A stretch of 22,515 nucleotides of DNA from CAIVAT01 sp037141055 (lineage in GTDB: Bacteria; Bacteroidota; Bacteroidia; Bacteroidales; FEN-979): the NCBI GenBank assembly GCA_037141055.1, contig JBAXDH010000062.1, positions 1 to 22,515 of the forward strand, read 5' to 3'. The notes below the pieces were generated by a model. That model worked only from the letters and a program-made list of their open reading frames with translations, had not been told where the DNA came from and did not search any database. Of this stretch, positions 14,804-21,780 are shown piece after piece. Each line of letters begins with the position of its first letter. Position 1 is the first letter of the stretch. The position numbers and the translations under genes were made by a program.

Positions 14804-15079
14804 ATGTCACCGACAATTTTAAGGTTTGACAAAGATGGAACCTGCACTTCGGATTATAGTGTAACAACGATCTCTGACCTTGGTTTCTGGGTCCTGATCG
14901 GGGATAAGGAGTATTTTGTTCCTTTTAATGAGTACCCGGTATTCCGGGATGCTACTGTTAAACAGATTCTCGATCTCAACTTTTATGCTCCATCGCAACT
15001 TCGCTGGGAATTACTGGATGTGGATGTCGAGCTGCAGGCGCTGGCCGACCCGGAATCGTTTCCACTGTTATTCAGGTAA
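14804..15079 (+). CDS. DUF2442 domain protein
   Basis: This is a 91-residue small cytoplasmic protein with the DUF2442 pattern: LGFWVLIGDKEYFVPFNEYP, FRDATVKQILDLNF, then LRWELLDVDVELQALADPES and a terminal FPLLFR. DUF2442 proteins are often encoded beside DUF4160 proteins in what look like toxin-antitoxin-type pairs. No DUF4160 gene is found here, either in the 116 nt upstream (which hold the promoter) or downstream, so this copy appears solitary. The promoter match is the strongest support that the gene is expressed. Biochemical function is not known to me. Confidence 0.78.
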   Translation: MSPTILRFDKDGTCTSDYSVTTISDLGFWVLIGDKEYFVPFNEYPVFRDATVKQILDLNFYAPSQLRWELLDVDVELQALADPESFPLLFR

Positions 15080-15157
15080 GTGCGTCAACAATATTAATTA
15101 TCCTTCAGGCAACCAATTCCCAGGGTTTGTTATCTTTATAGGCAGAATATCATCCCC

Positions 15158-15870
15158 ATGCCCTCCTGCAAAAAAATAATCCTGCTGGCTGTCCTCCGGT
15201 GTTTTCGCATGGCGGGGTTTTCCCAAGGGGAGTTCAATAACTGGTTCTTTGGCAACAAGGCGGCCATTACATTCAATACCAGCCCGCCGACGAACATTCC
15301 AAGCACCCAGATGGGTTCGGTGACCGCCACCGCAAGCGTTTCTGATTCCAACGGGCTGGTTTTGTTCTATTCCAATGGAACCAACGTTTATGATCGCAAC
15401 CATGGAATTATGTCCACTTTGATTTCGGGAATGAATAATACCCAACCCGTTTTGCCTTAAAGCAAATCGGGGCGAACAACCTGTATTGGATTTTTTGTTT
15501 GAAGGAAGCAATTACATTCCCTCCTTTACCACCACCACCTCCGGGATTATTTTATTCAGTCATAGATATTAGCTTGAATGGCGGACTGGGAGCAGTTGTC
15601 GCAACTCAGCACAACATCCCGGTTCCAGGCGCGGAACTTGCTTGCGATAAACTAACCGGAACCCGGCATCATAACAACAAGGACGCATGGATTGTAACAC
15701 GCGATACCAATCAGCATTTTCTGTCTTATCTCATCTCCTCTGCCGGCATTTCCGGACCGGTGACCAGCACCAGTTCAATAGTGACCCCCACTTTTGTAAG
15801 AGGAGGCGATGTTAAGATATCTCAGGATGGCAAAAAGATGGTCTCCAATTATGCATCTGGGGTTAACTCT
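15158..15870 (+). pseudogene. N-terminal fragment of a gliding-motility/T9SS-type surface protein, frameshifted
   Basis: The ATG at 15158 gives a signal peptide (KKIILLAVLRCFRMAGFSQG) followed by EFNNWFFGNKAAITFN, ATASVSDSNGLVLFYSNGTN and VYDRNHGIM. This is the start typical of large Bacteroidota surface proteins with a WD40-like propeller and a C-terminal gliding-motility-associated sorting domain. The frame ends at TAA near 15460. Homology resumes in another frame with ALKQIGANNLYWIFCL, FYSVIDISLNGGLGAV, KLTGTRHHNNKDAWIVTRDT and DVKISQDGKKMVSNYASG. One missing base in the T-run at 15450-15453 explains the shift. Family-like sequence stops near 15860-15870; the rest of the protein is absent and the frame runs on antisense to the activase gene. 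It is both frameshifted and truncated, so it is a pseudogene. The 3' boundary is approximate. Confidence 0.75.
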
Positions 15871-15934
15871 CTTTGTGAAAGGAGAAAATCGAAAAGTGAA
15901 AATTTCGCGGTCATCAAAATTATAACGGCCAATT

Positions 15935-16843
15935 TTATTTTTCAGAAGAAACCCCGATCCCGTATTCCTGAAACCATCCGCGAATTCTATCCAACACCTC
16001 TTGTCCCGGTTCCTCAAGTTCTGCAAACGCCGCCTCTCTTCCAAGTTTCGCATATTTGTGCTGTGCAATGGCATGGTAGGGCAAAAGATGAACCTCCGGA
16101 GTTTTCCCGGGAAGGGATGCTAAAAGTTCTGCAGTTGCCCGTATGTTCTCTTCATGGTCGTTGACACCGCCGATCATCGGAATCCGGATAATTAACGGGA
16201 CTCCTGTTCCCGAAAGGATTTTGAGGTTTTGAAGGATCAACTCGTTGGTGATGCCGGTCCACTGTTCATGCAGGACGGAATCCATCATCTTCAGGTCGAA
16301 AAGGAACAGATCGGTTCGACATGCAACCTCCATCAGAATTTCTGTTTTAACCGCCCCGGCCGTATCAACAGCCCGGTGAATGTTTCTTTTACCACATTCA
16401 TCGAGCAGTTCGATCAGCATCTTCGAATGAAGAAGTGGTTCACCCCCGGAGAATGTGACTCCTCCACCCGACTGTTCAAAAAACGGCCGTTCCTTTTCAA
16501 TGATTTCCATTATTTCCTGAACTGTCATTGATTTTCCCGACATTTCAATGGCTTTGGTGGGACAAACATCCGCGCATTGCCCGCAGAGAGTGCACAGATC
16601 AGTGTCGGTGGTGATGCCGTCGGAATGCAGGGTGATGGCATTCTCCGGACAAACCTCTACGCATGTTCCGCATTTGATGCATTTGGATGGGGTGTACATC
16701 TTTTCGCGACCAACAGAAATGCCCTCCGGGTTGTGGCACCACGCACACTGCAGGTTGCAGCCTTTGAAAAAGACCACTACGCGGATGCCTGGGCCATCGT
16801 TGATTGCGTAACGTTTGATATCGAAGATCAGGGCATCGGACAT
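15935..16843 (-). CDS. Radical-SAM glycyl radical enzyme activase (HypD activase-like)
   Basis: This is a 302-residue cytoplasmic iron-sulfur protein of the PflA-type activase family, which cleaves S-adenosylmethionine to place a radical on the conserved Gly of its partner enzyme. The radical-SAM CxxxCxxC is at Cys29, Cys33, Cys36. Two further 4Fe-4S ferredoxin motifs follow: CIKCGTCVEVCP (Cys55-65) and CTLCGQCADVCP (Cys84-94), the insertion found in activases of eliminase-type glycyl radical enzymes and absent from PflA itself. GGGVTFSGGEPLLH, binding SAM, lies at about 126-139. ATG 16843 (MSDALIF) is preferred; the eight residues that could be added from 16867 are encoded by a dispersed repeat. 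Its obvious partner is the dehydratase 180 nt upstream on the same strand. No Shine-Dalgarno site precedes it. Confidence 0.92.
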   Translation of the reverse strand: MSDALIFDIKRYAINDGPGIRVVVFFKGCNLQCAWCHNPEGISVGREKMYTPSKCIKCGTCVEVCPENAITLHSDGITTDTDLCTLCGQCADVCPTKAIEMSGKSMTVQEIMEIIEKERPFFEQSGGGVTFSGGEPLLHSKMLIELLDECGKRNIHRAVDTAGAVKTEILMEVACRTDLFLFDLKMMDSVLHEQWTGITNELILQNLKILSGTGVPLIIRIPMIGGVNDHEENIRATAELLASLPGKTPEVHLLPYHAIAQHKYAKLGREAAFAELEEPGQEVLDRIRGWFQEYGIGVSSEK

Positions 16844-16927
16844 AAAAAAGTTCTCGCAGATTTCCAACGAAAAAAGTTCTCGCAGATTAGCGCAGAAAAG
16901 GGCGCAGATTTACGCGAATTCTTTTTT
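16844..16927 (+). repeat. AGTTCTCGCAGATT repeat, two direct copies
   Basis: Copy R1 (16844-16863) is short: an A-run and GTTCTCGCAGATTT. Copy R2 (16870-16927) is longer: the same 19 bases, then GCGCAGAAAAGGGCGCAGAT and TTACGCG. R1 touches the activase start codon directly. The two copies are direct repeats 26 nt apart. Confidence 0.85.
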
Positions 16928-17020
16928 GAAATGAATTATTCCATGAACATTATAACTGGTTATTTTTTAAATATAATCAGCGAGAATCTGCGCCCTTTTC
17001 TGCGCAAAATCTGCGAGAAC
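16876..17020. repeat. Long imperfect inverted repeat between dehydratase and activase genes
   Basis: The left arm 16876-16910 (35 nt) and right arm 16985-17020 (36 nt) are reverse complements except for one substitution and one indel. They are separated by a 74-nt A+T-rich loop. The arms are two copies (R2 and R3) of the AGTTCTCGCAGATT repeat in opposite orientation. R3 begins 3 nt after the dehydratase stop. In the transcript this would be a very stable stem-loop between the two cistrons. Confidence 0.88.
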
Positions 17021-17023
17021 TAT

Positions 17024-19489
17024 TTAGCAGAATGCATCATTTTCCGTTCGCTCAATAACCTCCTGCTGCAAATCGGCGTTCATGTCGTTGAAGTAGTCAC
17101 TGTAGCCGGCCATCCGCACCAGCAGATCCCGGTAATCCTCAGGGCAGGCCTGTGCCGCCAGCAAAGTTGCAGTGTCCACGATGTTGAACTGGATATGATG
17201 CCCGCCAAGCGTGAAATAGCTGCGAATCAGGTGGCCCAGTTTTTTAATGTCCTCCTCTTTGCGCAACAGGCCTGGGAGAAATCGTTCGTTCAAAAGTGTT
17301 CCGCCTGATTTTACCTGGTCCAGCTTGCTCAGCGATTTTATCACCGAAGAAGGCCCGTGCGTGTCGGCCCCGTGCGAAGGCGATGTTCCGTCGGAAATTG
17401 ATTTCCCGGCGAGCCGGCCATTGGGCGTCGCTCCCATTACTTTACCGAAATAGACATGGCAGGTGGTTGAAAGCATATTCAGGTGATATTTACCGCCAGG
17501 CTTGATGTTTGGTTTCCCGTCGATGGTATCCACCAGGTCGTTGTAAACTTTCACCGCAATGTCATCGGCAGCATCGTCGTCATTCCCGAAAAACGGGGTG
17601 CGGTTGATTATGGTCTGGCGCAGCACCTCCTCGCCGGCGAAGTTCTTCGATACTGCCTTTAAAACACGGTCAAGGCTGAAGGTTTTATCATCAAAACCAT
17701 GCTTTTTCAGCGCAGAAAGACTGTCGGTAACAGTACCCAGTCCGCAGCATTGTATGTAACTTGTGTTGTACCTCGGACCTCCATCGTAGTAGTCCTTTCC
17801 CTTTGCAATGCAATCGTCGATCACAACAGACAAAAAGGGCGCCGGGGCATATTTGGCAAACATCCGGTCGATGTAGTTGCTCACCCGCATTTTCTGGTCA
17901 ACGACAAAGTTCAGCTGAGCCAGGAACGCATTGTAAAGCGCTTCGAAACTGTCAAATAACCGCGGATCGCCGGTTTCGATCCCTACCACCTTTCCGGTGA
18001 CAGGGTCCGTACCATTGTTTAATGTGATCTCAAGTATTTTCGGCACGTTGAGATACCCGGTGAGCAGGTAAGCCTCCTTGCCGAAAGCGCCCACCTCTAT
18101 ACAGCCGCTGCAGCCACCTTCGCGGGCATCTTGCAGCGATTTTCCCTGGCGCAGCATTTCACGGATGTAGATATCGGGATTGAACACCGAAGGATATCCG
18201 TGCCCCTGGCGGATCACCCGTGTAGCAGCATGCAGAAATTTGTCCGGTGTGTTAACGCTGATATGCACCGAATTCCCGGGTTGCAGGATGTGAAGTTCCC
18301 CGATCACCTCCAGCATGAGGTAGGAAACCTCGCTTGTGCCATCGCTTCCGTCGCCCTTTACCCCGCCCAGGTTGATGTTGGTGAAATCGTTGTAGGTGCC
18401 GCTTTCACGGGCGGTGATTCCCACCTTGGGAGGGGCAGGATGGTTGTTGACCTTGATCCAGAAACAGGAGATGAGTTCCTTCGCTTCGTCCCTGCTAAGT
18501 GTTCCCGCAGCAATTTCGCGCTCATAAAACGGGGTTAAATGCTGATCAAAATGACCAGGGTTCATGGCATCCCAGCCGTTGAGTTCGGTAATGGTTCCAA
18601 GATGAACAAACCAGTACATCTGGATGGCTTCCCAAAAAGTTCGCGGTGCATGGGCGGGAATCCAACGGCAAATTTCTGCAATTTTAATCAATTCATTGAT
18701 CCTTTTGGGGTCTTTCTCGTTGGCAGCCATTTCATCAGCCAGCGCGGCATGACGTTCAGCGAAGAGAATCACCGCATCGCAGGCAATGTCCATTGCTTTC
18801 CACTGTTCCGATTTGTCGGTGGCCTCCGGATCATTCAGGTAATCCAGTGAAGCAAGATTCGCAGCAATCTCCCGTTTGAAATCCAGCATCCCTTTTTGGT
18901 AGATCTTCCCGTCGAGGGAGGTATGGCCGGGGGCGCGCTGTTCCATGAATTCGGTGAACAGTCCGGCTTCGTAGGCGGCTTTCCATGCAGGCGGCACATG
19001 GCAGAAAATCCGTTCGCGCTGGGTTTTGCCTTTCCAGTATGGAATGACTTCCAGTTCATACCTGTCAATATCTTCCAGGTTGATGGTATATTTCTGTAAA
19101 TCCCGGGTATTTAAAACATGCAGGTCTTCAACGCTGTGGCAGGTCAGTTCGGGGAAAGTAGGTACGACCTTTGGCGACGGACCGCGCTCACCTACAATCA
19201 GTTCTCCTTCACCAAGGTAGATGGTCTTCCTGAGGCAATGATCCAGGAAATTCATAGCCCTCAATACAGGAATCGAGCATGTTCCGTAGTGCTCCCGGTA
19301 GAAAGCGGTTTCATGGAGGGCGCGCTCAATTGACAACGACGGCTGGGTGTCAACACTTAATTGACGCAATTTCCTGATCCGGTCGTTCATCCCTGGTCCA
19401 ATGGGGTTTTTCACCGGGAGATCGAAATTCCGTTCAGCGGCTGCAGGCCTTTCCGGGGCGATGGTATGAGATTTAATATTCTCGAACAT
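17024..19489 (-). CDS. hypD: Glycyl radical enzyme, probable trans-4-hydroxy-L-proline dehydratase
   Basis: The 821-residue product is an oxygen-sensitive glycyl radical eliminase; the predicted reaction is dehydration of trans-4-hydroxy-L-proline to pyrroline-5-carboxylate. The catalytic loop GGCSGCIEVGAFGKEAY holds the thiyl Cys463 and the base Glu465. The C-terminal VRMAGYSDYF carries the radical Gly795. Active-site residues reported for Clostridioides difficile HypD (His160, Asp278, Ser334, Phe340, Cys434, Glu436, Tyr450) all have matches here at one constant offset of 29: His189, Asp307, Ser363, Phe369, Cys463, Glu465, Tyr479. Surrounding motifs also agree (EFMEQRAPGHT, NNHPAPPKVGIT, TGYLNVPKILE). 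ATG 19489 is preferred over the TTG at 19525; the N-terminus is about 30 residues longer than in HypD. The activase follows downstream. No proC gene is visible in the window, unlike clostridial clusters. Confidence 0.85.
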   Translation of the reverse strand: MFENIKSHTIAPERPAAAERNFDLPVKNPIGPGMNDRIRKLRQLSVDTQPSLSIERALHETAFYREHYGTCSIPVLRAMNFLDHCLRKTIYLGEGELIVGERGPSPKVVPTFPELTCHSVEDLHVLNTRDLQKYTINLEDIDRYELEVIPYWKGKTQRERIFCHVPPAWKAAYEAGLFTEFMEQRAPGHTSLDGKIYQKGMLDFKREIAANLASLDYLNDPEATDKSEQWKAMDIACDAVILFAERHAALADEMAANEKDPKRINELIKIAEICRWIPAHAPRTFWEAIQMYWFVHLGTITELNGWDAMNPGHFDQHLTPFYEREIAAGTLSRDEAKELISCFWIKVNNHPAPPKVGITARESGTYNDFTNINLGGVKGDGSDGTSEVSYLMLEVIGELHILQPGNSVHISVNTPDKFLHAATRVIRQGHGYPSVFNPDIYIREMLRQGKSLQDAREGGCSGCIEVGAFGKEAYLLTGYLNVPKILEITLNNGTDPVTGKVVGIETGDPRLFDSFEALYNAFLAQLNFVVDQKMRVSNYIDRMFAKYAPAPFLSVVIDDCIAKGKDYYDGGPRYNTSYIQCCGLGTVTDSLSALKKHGFDDKTFSLDRVLKAVSKNFAGEEVLRQTIINRTPFFGNDDDAADDIAVKVYNDLVDTIDGKPNIKPGGKYHLNMLSTTCHVYFGKVMGATPNGRLAGKSISDGTSPSHGADTHGPSSVIKSLSKLDQVKSGGTLLNERFLPGLLRKEEDIKKLGHLIRSYFTLGGHHIQFNIVDTATLLAAQACPEDYRDLLVRMAGYSDYFNDMNADLQQEVIERTENDAFC

Positions 19490-19543
19490 GTATTCGTCTT
19501 TAAAATAAGTTATAAGACTTTTCAAGGTTTCAAGATCGAAATG

Positions 19544-19696
19544 TCAGTTAATGATGACCACGATTTCTTCTGTTTTTACTGATGTTGATTCCCAGGGTCT
19601 TTTATAAATAAAATGTAGGTAATATTCACCCCTGACCAATCCGATAAATGACCATGTTTCAATTACTGCCCCGCCTTTTGGCTTACTGCCATCCAA
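19544..19696 (-). pseudogene. C-terminal remnant of a chagasin-family (MEROPS I42) protease inhibitor
   Basis: A 50-codon open stretch on the - strand ends at TGA 19544-19546. It encodes SKPKGGAVIETWSFIGLVRG then EYYLHFIYKRPWESTSVKTE and EIVVIIN. This matches the last third of chagasin-type cysteine protease inhibitors: the Gly-rich DE loop, the 'tw.F......G...l.f.Y.RPWE' strand pair with the inhibitory RPW loop, and a final beta strand. The N-terminal part, with the NPTTGY loop, cannot be found in any frame upstream, so this is a remnant. A 23-codon ORF with a hydrophobic start overlaps it in another frame and may be its old signal peptide. It ends 54 nt before the dehydratase start. Confidence 0.6.
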
Positions 19697-19754
19697 TTAA
19701 ATCAGCAATTCCGACAAAATGAACGAAAAGAATAACGATGATGATTGGTTTCAT
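19683..19754 (-). CDS. Possible 23-residue hydrophobic peptide
   Basis: ATG 19754 is preceded on the - strand by AGAGG, 5 nt away, and encodes MKPIIIVILFVHFVGIADLI plus Gly-Trp-Gln. It looks like a signal peptide or a single membrane helix. It overlaps the chagasin remnant in another frame by 14 nt, so it is most likely the detached 5' end of that gene, with an independent small membrane peptide as the alternative. Confidence 0.3.
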   Translation of the reverse strand: MKPIIIVILFVHFVGIADLIGWQ

Positions 19755-20127
19755 AGCAGCCTCTTTTAGCGTTCTAAATTAATCCTTCTTTTGTCCATAA
19801 AAGACGATTTACCGAAATATTCCGGTCATCACTCCAATATTTTTCCAGGCGTTTTTGATTTATGGAAGGAGGGCTGATATGCCTTAATTATAGAACATCA
19901 GGCAACTGAATAGTCGCCGGTAACTTTTGACGAGAGAGTGGAGATAGACTGTCTTTTCCATAGGGCCTAAGATTTAATGGATTGCAGGCGAATGTTCCCG
20001 GCATAAATGGAAATACAAAATTAGCAATAAGAAATTGTATCTTTACATTCCGGAGGGAATTTTCACGTTCCGGGGAGATACAAAGCTGAAATATTCTGAT
20101 AACCAAACTCTTTCAAAAAGATTATCC
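19755..20127. other. Gene-free stretch upstream of the FISUMP lipoprotein gene
   Basis: I see no recognisable gene in these 373 nt on either strand. A 25-codon - strand ORF (starting MEKTVYLHSLVKSYRRLFSC, around 19960-19885) and a 72-codon - strand frame (20106-19888) have no recognised family. A + strand TATCTTTA at 20039-20046 is a 7 of 8 match to the -7 consensus and could serve the FISUMP gene with an 80-nt leader, but no TTG partner is clear. Confidence 0.4.
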
Positions 20128-21132
20128 ATGACATTTATCAACAGGACAATTTCATTTCTAGGTATCGCAGGTATCTTGATGTCGATCATCACCGGATGTA
20201 CAAAAAAAAATGACCCTGGTTCTATTCCAACAGTGACTACTTCCGATGTGAAAATCACCAGCGACTCAACAGCAACCTGCGGAGGAACCGTTACTTACGA
20301 TGGAGGTTCTCCAGTAACCGCCCGCGGAATATGCCTGGATACAATCACCCTGCCTGCTCTGGCCGGGCCGCACACTATAAATGGAACCGGTACGGGGACT
20401 TTTACGAGCAACCTTAACGGGCTCCGGACAGATATCAAATATTATGCAAGGGCCTATGCCACCAACGGAAATGGTACAGCCTATGGTCAAAGTACCTGGT
20501 TCAGGATACTGAGGAGAGTGCCGGATTCTGTTGCCGACGCTGACGGAAACATTTACCACATTGCATGGATAGCCAGGAAGTTCTGGATGATGGAGAACCT
20601 GCGTGTTACCCACTATCGCAACGGTGATGCCATCGCAAAAGTTACGGTCGACAATTCATGGAAAGTACTCACAACCGGAGCCTGCTGTTTGTATGAAGAC
20701 AATGCTTCCAACATCACCAATTACGGCTATTTGTATAACTGGTATGCACTTGCCGACAACCGGGGGATCTGCCCGACAGGCTGGCATGTACCCTCTGTTC
20801 AGGAATGGAACAACCTGGCCGATTCCCTTGGAGGCGCCAATGTTGCCGGAGGGAAGATGAAATCCACAGGAACCATCGAAGGCAGCACAGGCCTGTGGTA
20901 TTCACCCAACACCGGTGGGACAAACTCGAGCGGATTCAGCGGTGTTCCCGGCGGGTACCGGATCAATTACGGTACCTATTATTCCATGGGAAATGTAGGA
21001 TATTACTGGTCTTCAAGTGATACAGCCTCTTTGAATGCGTGGAACTTCATCCTGGATGCAAACAACGGTGAACTGAACCGGAATTTTAATTTCAAGACCA
21101 ACGGGTTTTCGGTGAGGTGCTGCAAAGATTAA
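20128..21132 (+). CDS. FISUMP-domain lipoprotein
   Basis: This is a 334-residue predicted lipoprotein: MTFINRTISFLGIAGILMSI, then the lipobox ITGC with Cys24, so it is envelope-anchored. Residues about 33-130 form a beta-sandwich (fibronectin type III-like) module, with CGGTVTYDGGSPVTARGICL and TDIKYYARAYATNGNGTAYG. Residues about 135-334 are the Fib_succ_major (FISUMP) domain: WMMENLRVTHYRNGDAI, YGYLYNWYAL, GICPTGWHVPSVQEWNNLAD, GFSGVPGGYR, YYWSSSDT and the C-terminal GFSVRCCKD. Such proteins are abundant on Bacteroidota and Fibrobacterota surfaces; no biochemical role is established to my knowledge. ATG 20128 is chosen because it gives a clean lipoprotein signal, although the frame is open from 20035. 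A repeat copy begins 1 nt after its stop, and its stop codon overlaps that of the convergent truncated lipoprotein. Confidence 0.88.
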   Translation: MTFINRTISFLGIAGILMSIITGCTKKNDPGSIPTVTTSDVKITSDSTATCGGTVTYDGGSPVTARGICLDTITLPALAGPHTINGTGTGTFTSNLNGLRTDIKYYARAYATNGNGTAYGQSTWFRILRRVPDSVADADGNIYHIAWIARKFWMMENLRVTHYRNGDAIAKVTVDNSWKVLTTGACCLYEDNASNITNYGYLYNWYALADNRGICPTGWHVPSVQEWNNLADSLGGANVAGGKMKSTGTIEGSTGLWYSPNTGGTNSSGFSGVPGGYRINYGTYYSMGNVGYYWSSSDTASLNAWNFILDANNGELNRNFNFKTNGFSVRCCKD

Positions 21133-21365
21133 GAAAAAGTTCTCGCAGATTTGGCGCAGAAAAGGGCACATGCGTATTTTAATGAATCGTTTAAAGAATC
21201 ACAAAATACTAATTGCTCATTACCCTGATAAGGAATTAAAAGCAAATCCGATGTTTGAAAAGATAAGGGCGGGTAGGTAATGTTCTTACATTTAGAACAG
21301 GAAGATAAAGAAATTATTAATCCAGCTATACAACATAATTGAATCAATAACCTGGTTTTTTTCAT
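21129..21365 (-). pseudogene. Truncated lipoprotein gene ending in a repeat
   Basis: From ATG 21365 the frame encodes a lipoprotein signal (MKKTRLLIQLCCIAGLIISL, then SSC) and about 40 residues of mature protein with LLLIPYQGNEQLVFCDSLND. Its last 13-14 residues (ACALFCAKSARTFS) are the antisense translation of the repeat copy at 21134-21168, and it stops on the FISUMP stop codon. The real gene was therefore probably cut off at about 21170, leaving only its first 64 residues or so. The mature part is not assigned to a family. Confidence 0.6.
21134..21168 (+). repeat. AGTTCTCGCAGATT repeat, copy R4
   Basis: It reads AAAAAGTTCTCGCAGATTTG then GCGCAGAAAAGGGCA, matching R2 and R3 over about 33 bases. 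It begins 1 nt after the FISUMP stop codon and points away from that gene, as copies R1-R3 point away from the ends of the genes they touch. Confidence 0.85.
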
Positions 21366-21379
21366 CGCCTTTTGACAAC

Positions 21380-21621
21380 TTAAATTTTTACTAATTTTAA
21401 TGTTGTTACTAATTGTTCATCTTGAATTTTAACCACATACAATCCTTGATGGAATGATTCAAAATTAATTGATGTCATATTTGAACTTATCTCACAGGAA
21501 TATACTAGTTTGGAGTTAAGGTCAAAGATACTGCAAAAGTATCTCCAATGTGATAACAAGCACAATTAATTGTAAAAGAGGAATGTGCTGGATTTGGACT
21601 TAGCGGCTCGTTGATATCCAT
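21380..21621 (-). pseudogene. Remnant of a T9SS cargo protein: C-terminal sorting domain, frameshifted
   Basis: The terminal frame, ending at TAA 21380, encodes SIFDLNSKLVYSCEISSNMT, SINFESFHQGLYVVKIQDEQ and LVTTLKLVKI. This is the classic type A (Por) C-terminal sorting domain recognised by the type IX secretion system. The preceding strand of the domain (SPNPAHSSFTINCAC, YHIGDTFAV) is in another frame from about 21621, so a frameshift lies near 21535. A stop precedes it in that frame as well, and no cargo domain can be read upstream. It is a decayed 3' end of a secreted protein, and it shows that this lineage has had a T9SS. The truncated lipoprotein starts 14 nt downstream on the same strand. 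Confidence 0.72.
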
Positions 21622-21718
21622 CATCTAGAAATCATTGGGTTCCTTGATCCACCTATTCAAATACTAACTTGAAAGTTCGTAAATTTGCAGCCGTGTAAAT
21701 AGCCCTCATGTAGATTTT

Positions 21719-21750
21719 TTGCATCTGATTGTACCCTATTTGTACCTTTC
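21719..21750 (+). promoter_or_regulatory. Candidate promoter of the ABC-F gene
   Basis: TTG at 21719-21721 and TACCTTTC at 21743-21750 are separated by 21 nt. The -7 box matches TAnnTTTG at 7 of 8 positions. The start codon is 30 nt downstream. The rest of 21622-21780 holds no gene. Confidence 0.5.
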
Positions 21751-21780
21751 ATCTATAATTTACTGATATTCAATATTAAT

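Noticed and set aside
14566..14829. 87-codon + strand frame overlapping the acyltransferase 5' end and the DUF2442 start
   Set aside because: No family resemblance. It is antisense to the acyltransferase fragment and contains the DUF2442 promoter.
16844..17020. CRISPR array or IS terminal inverted repeats
   Set aside because: Copies are not regularly spaced with unique spacers, and the 74-nt interior encodes no transposase. A small non-autonomous repeat pair is the better description.
16577..17308. 243-codon + strand frame across the activase-dehydratase junction
   Set aside because: It is antisense to both genes and passes through the inverted repeat. The protein has no coherent domain.
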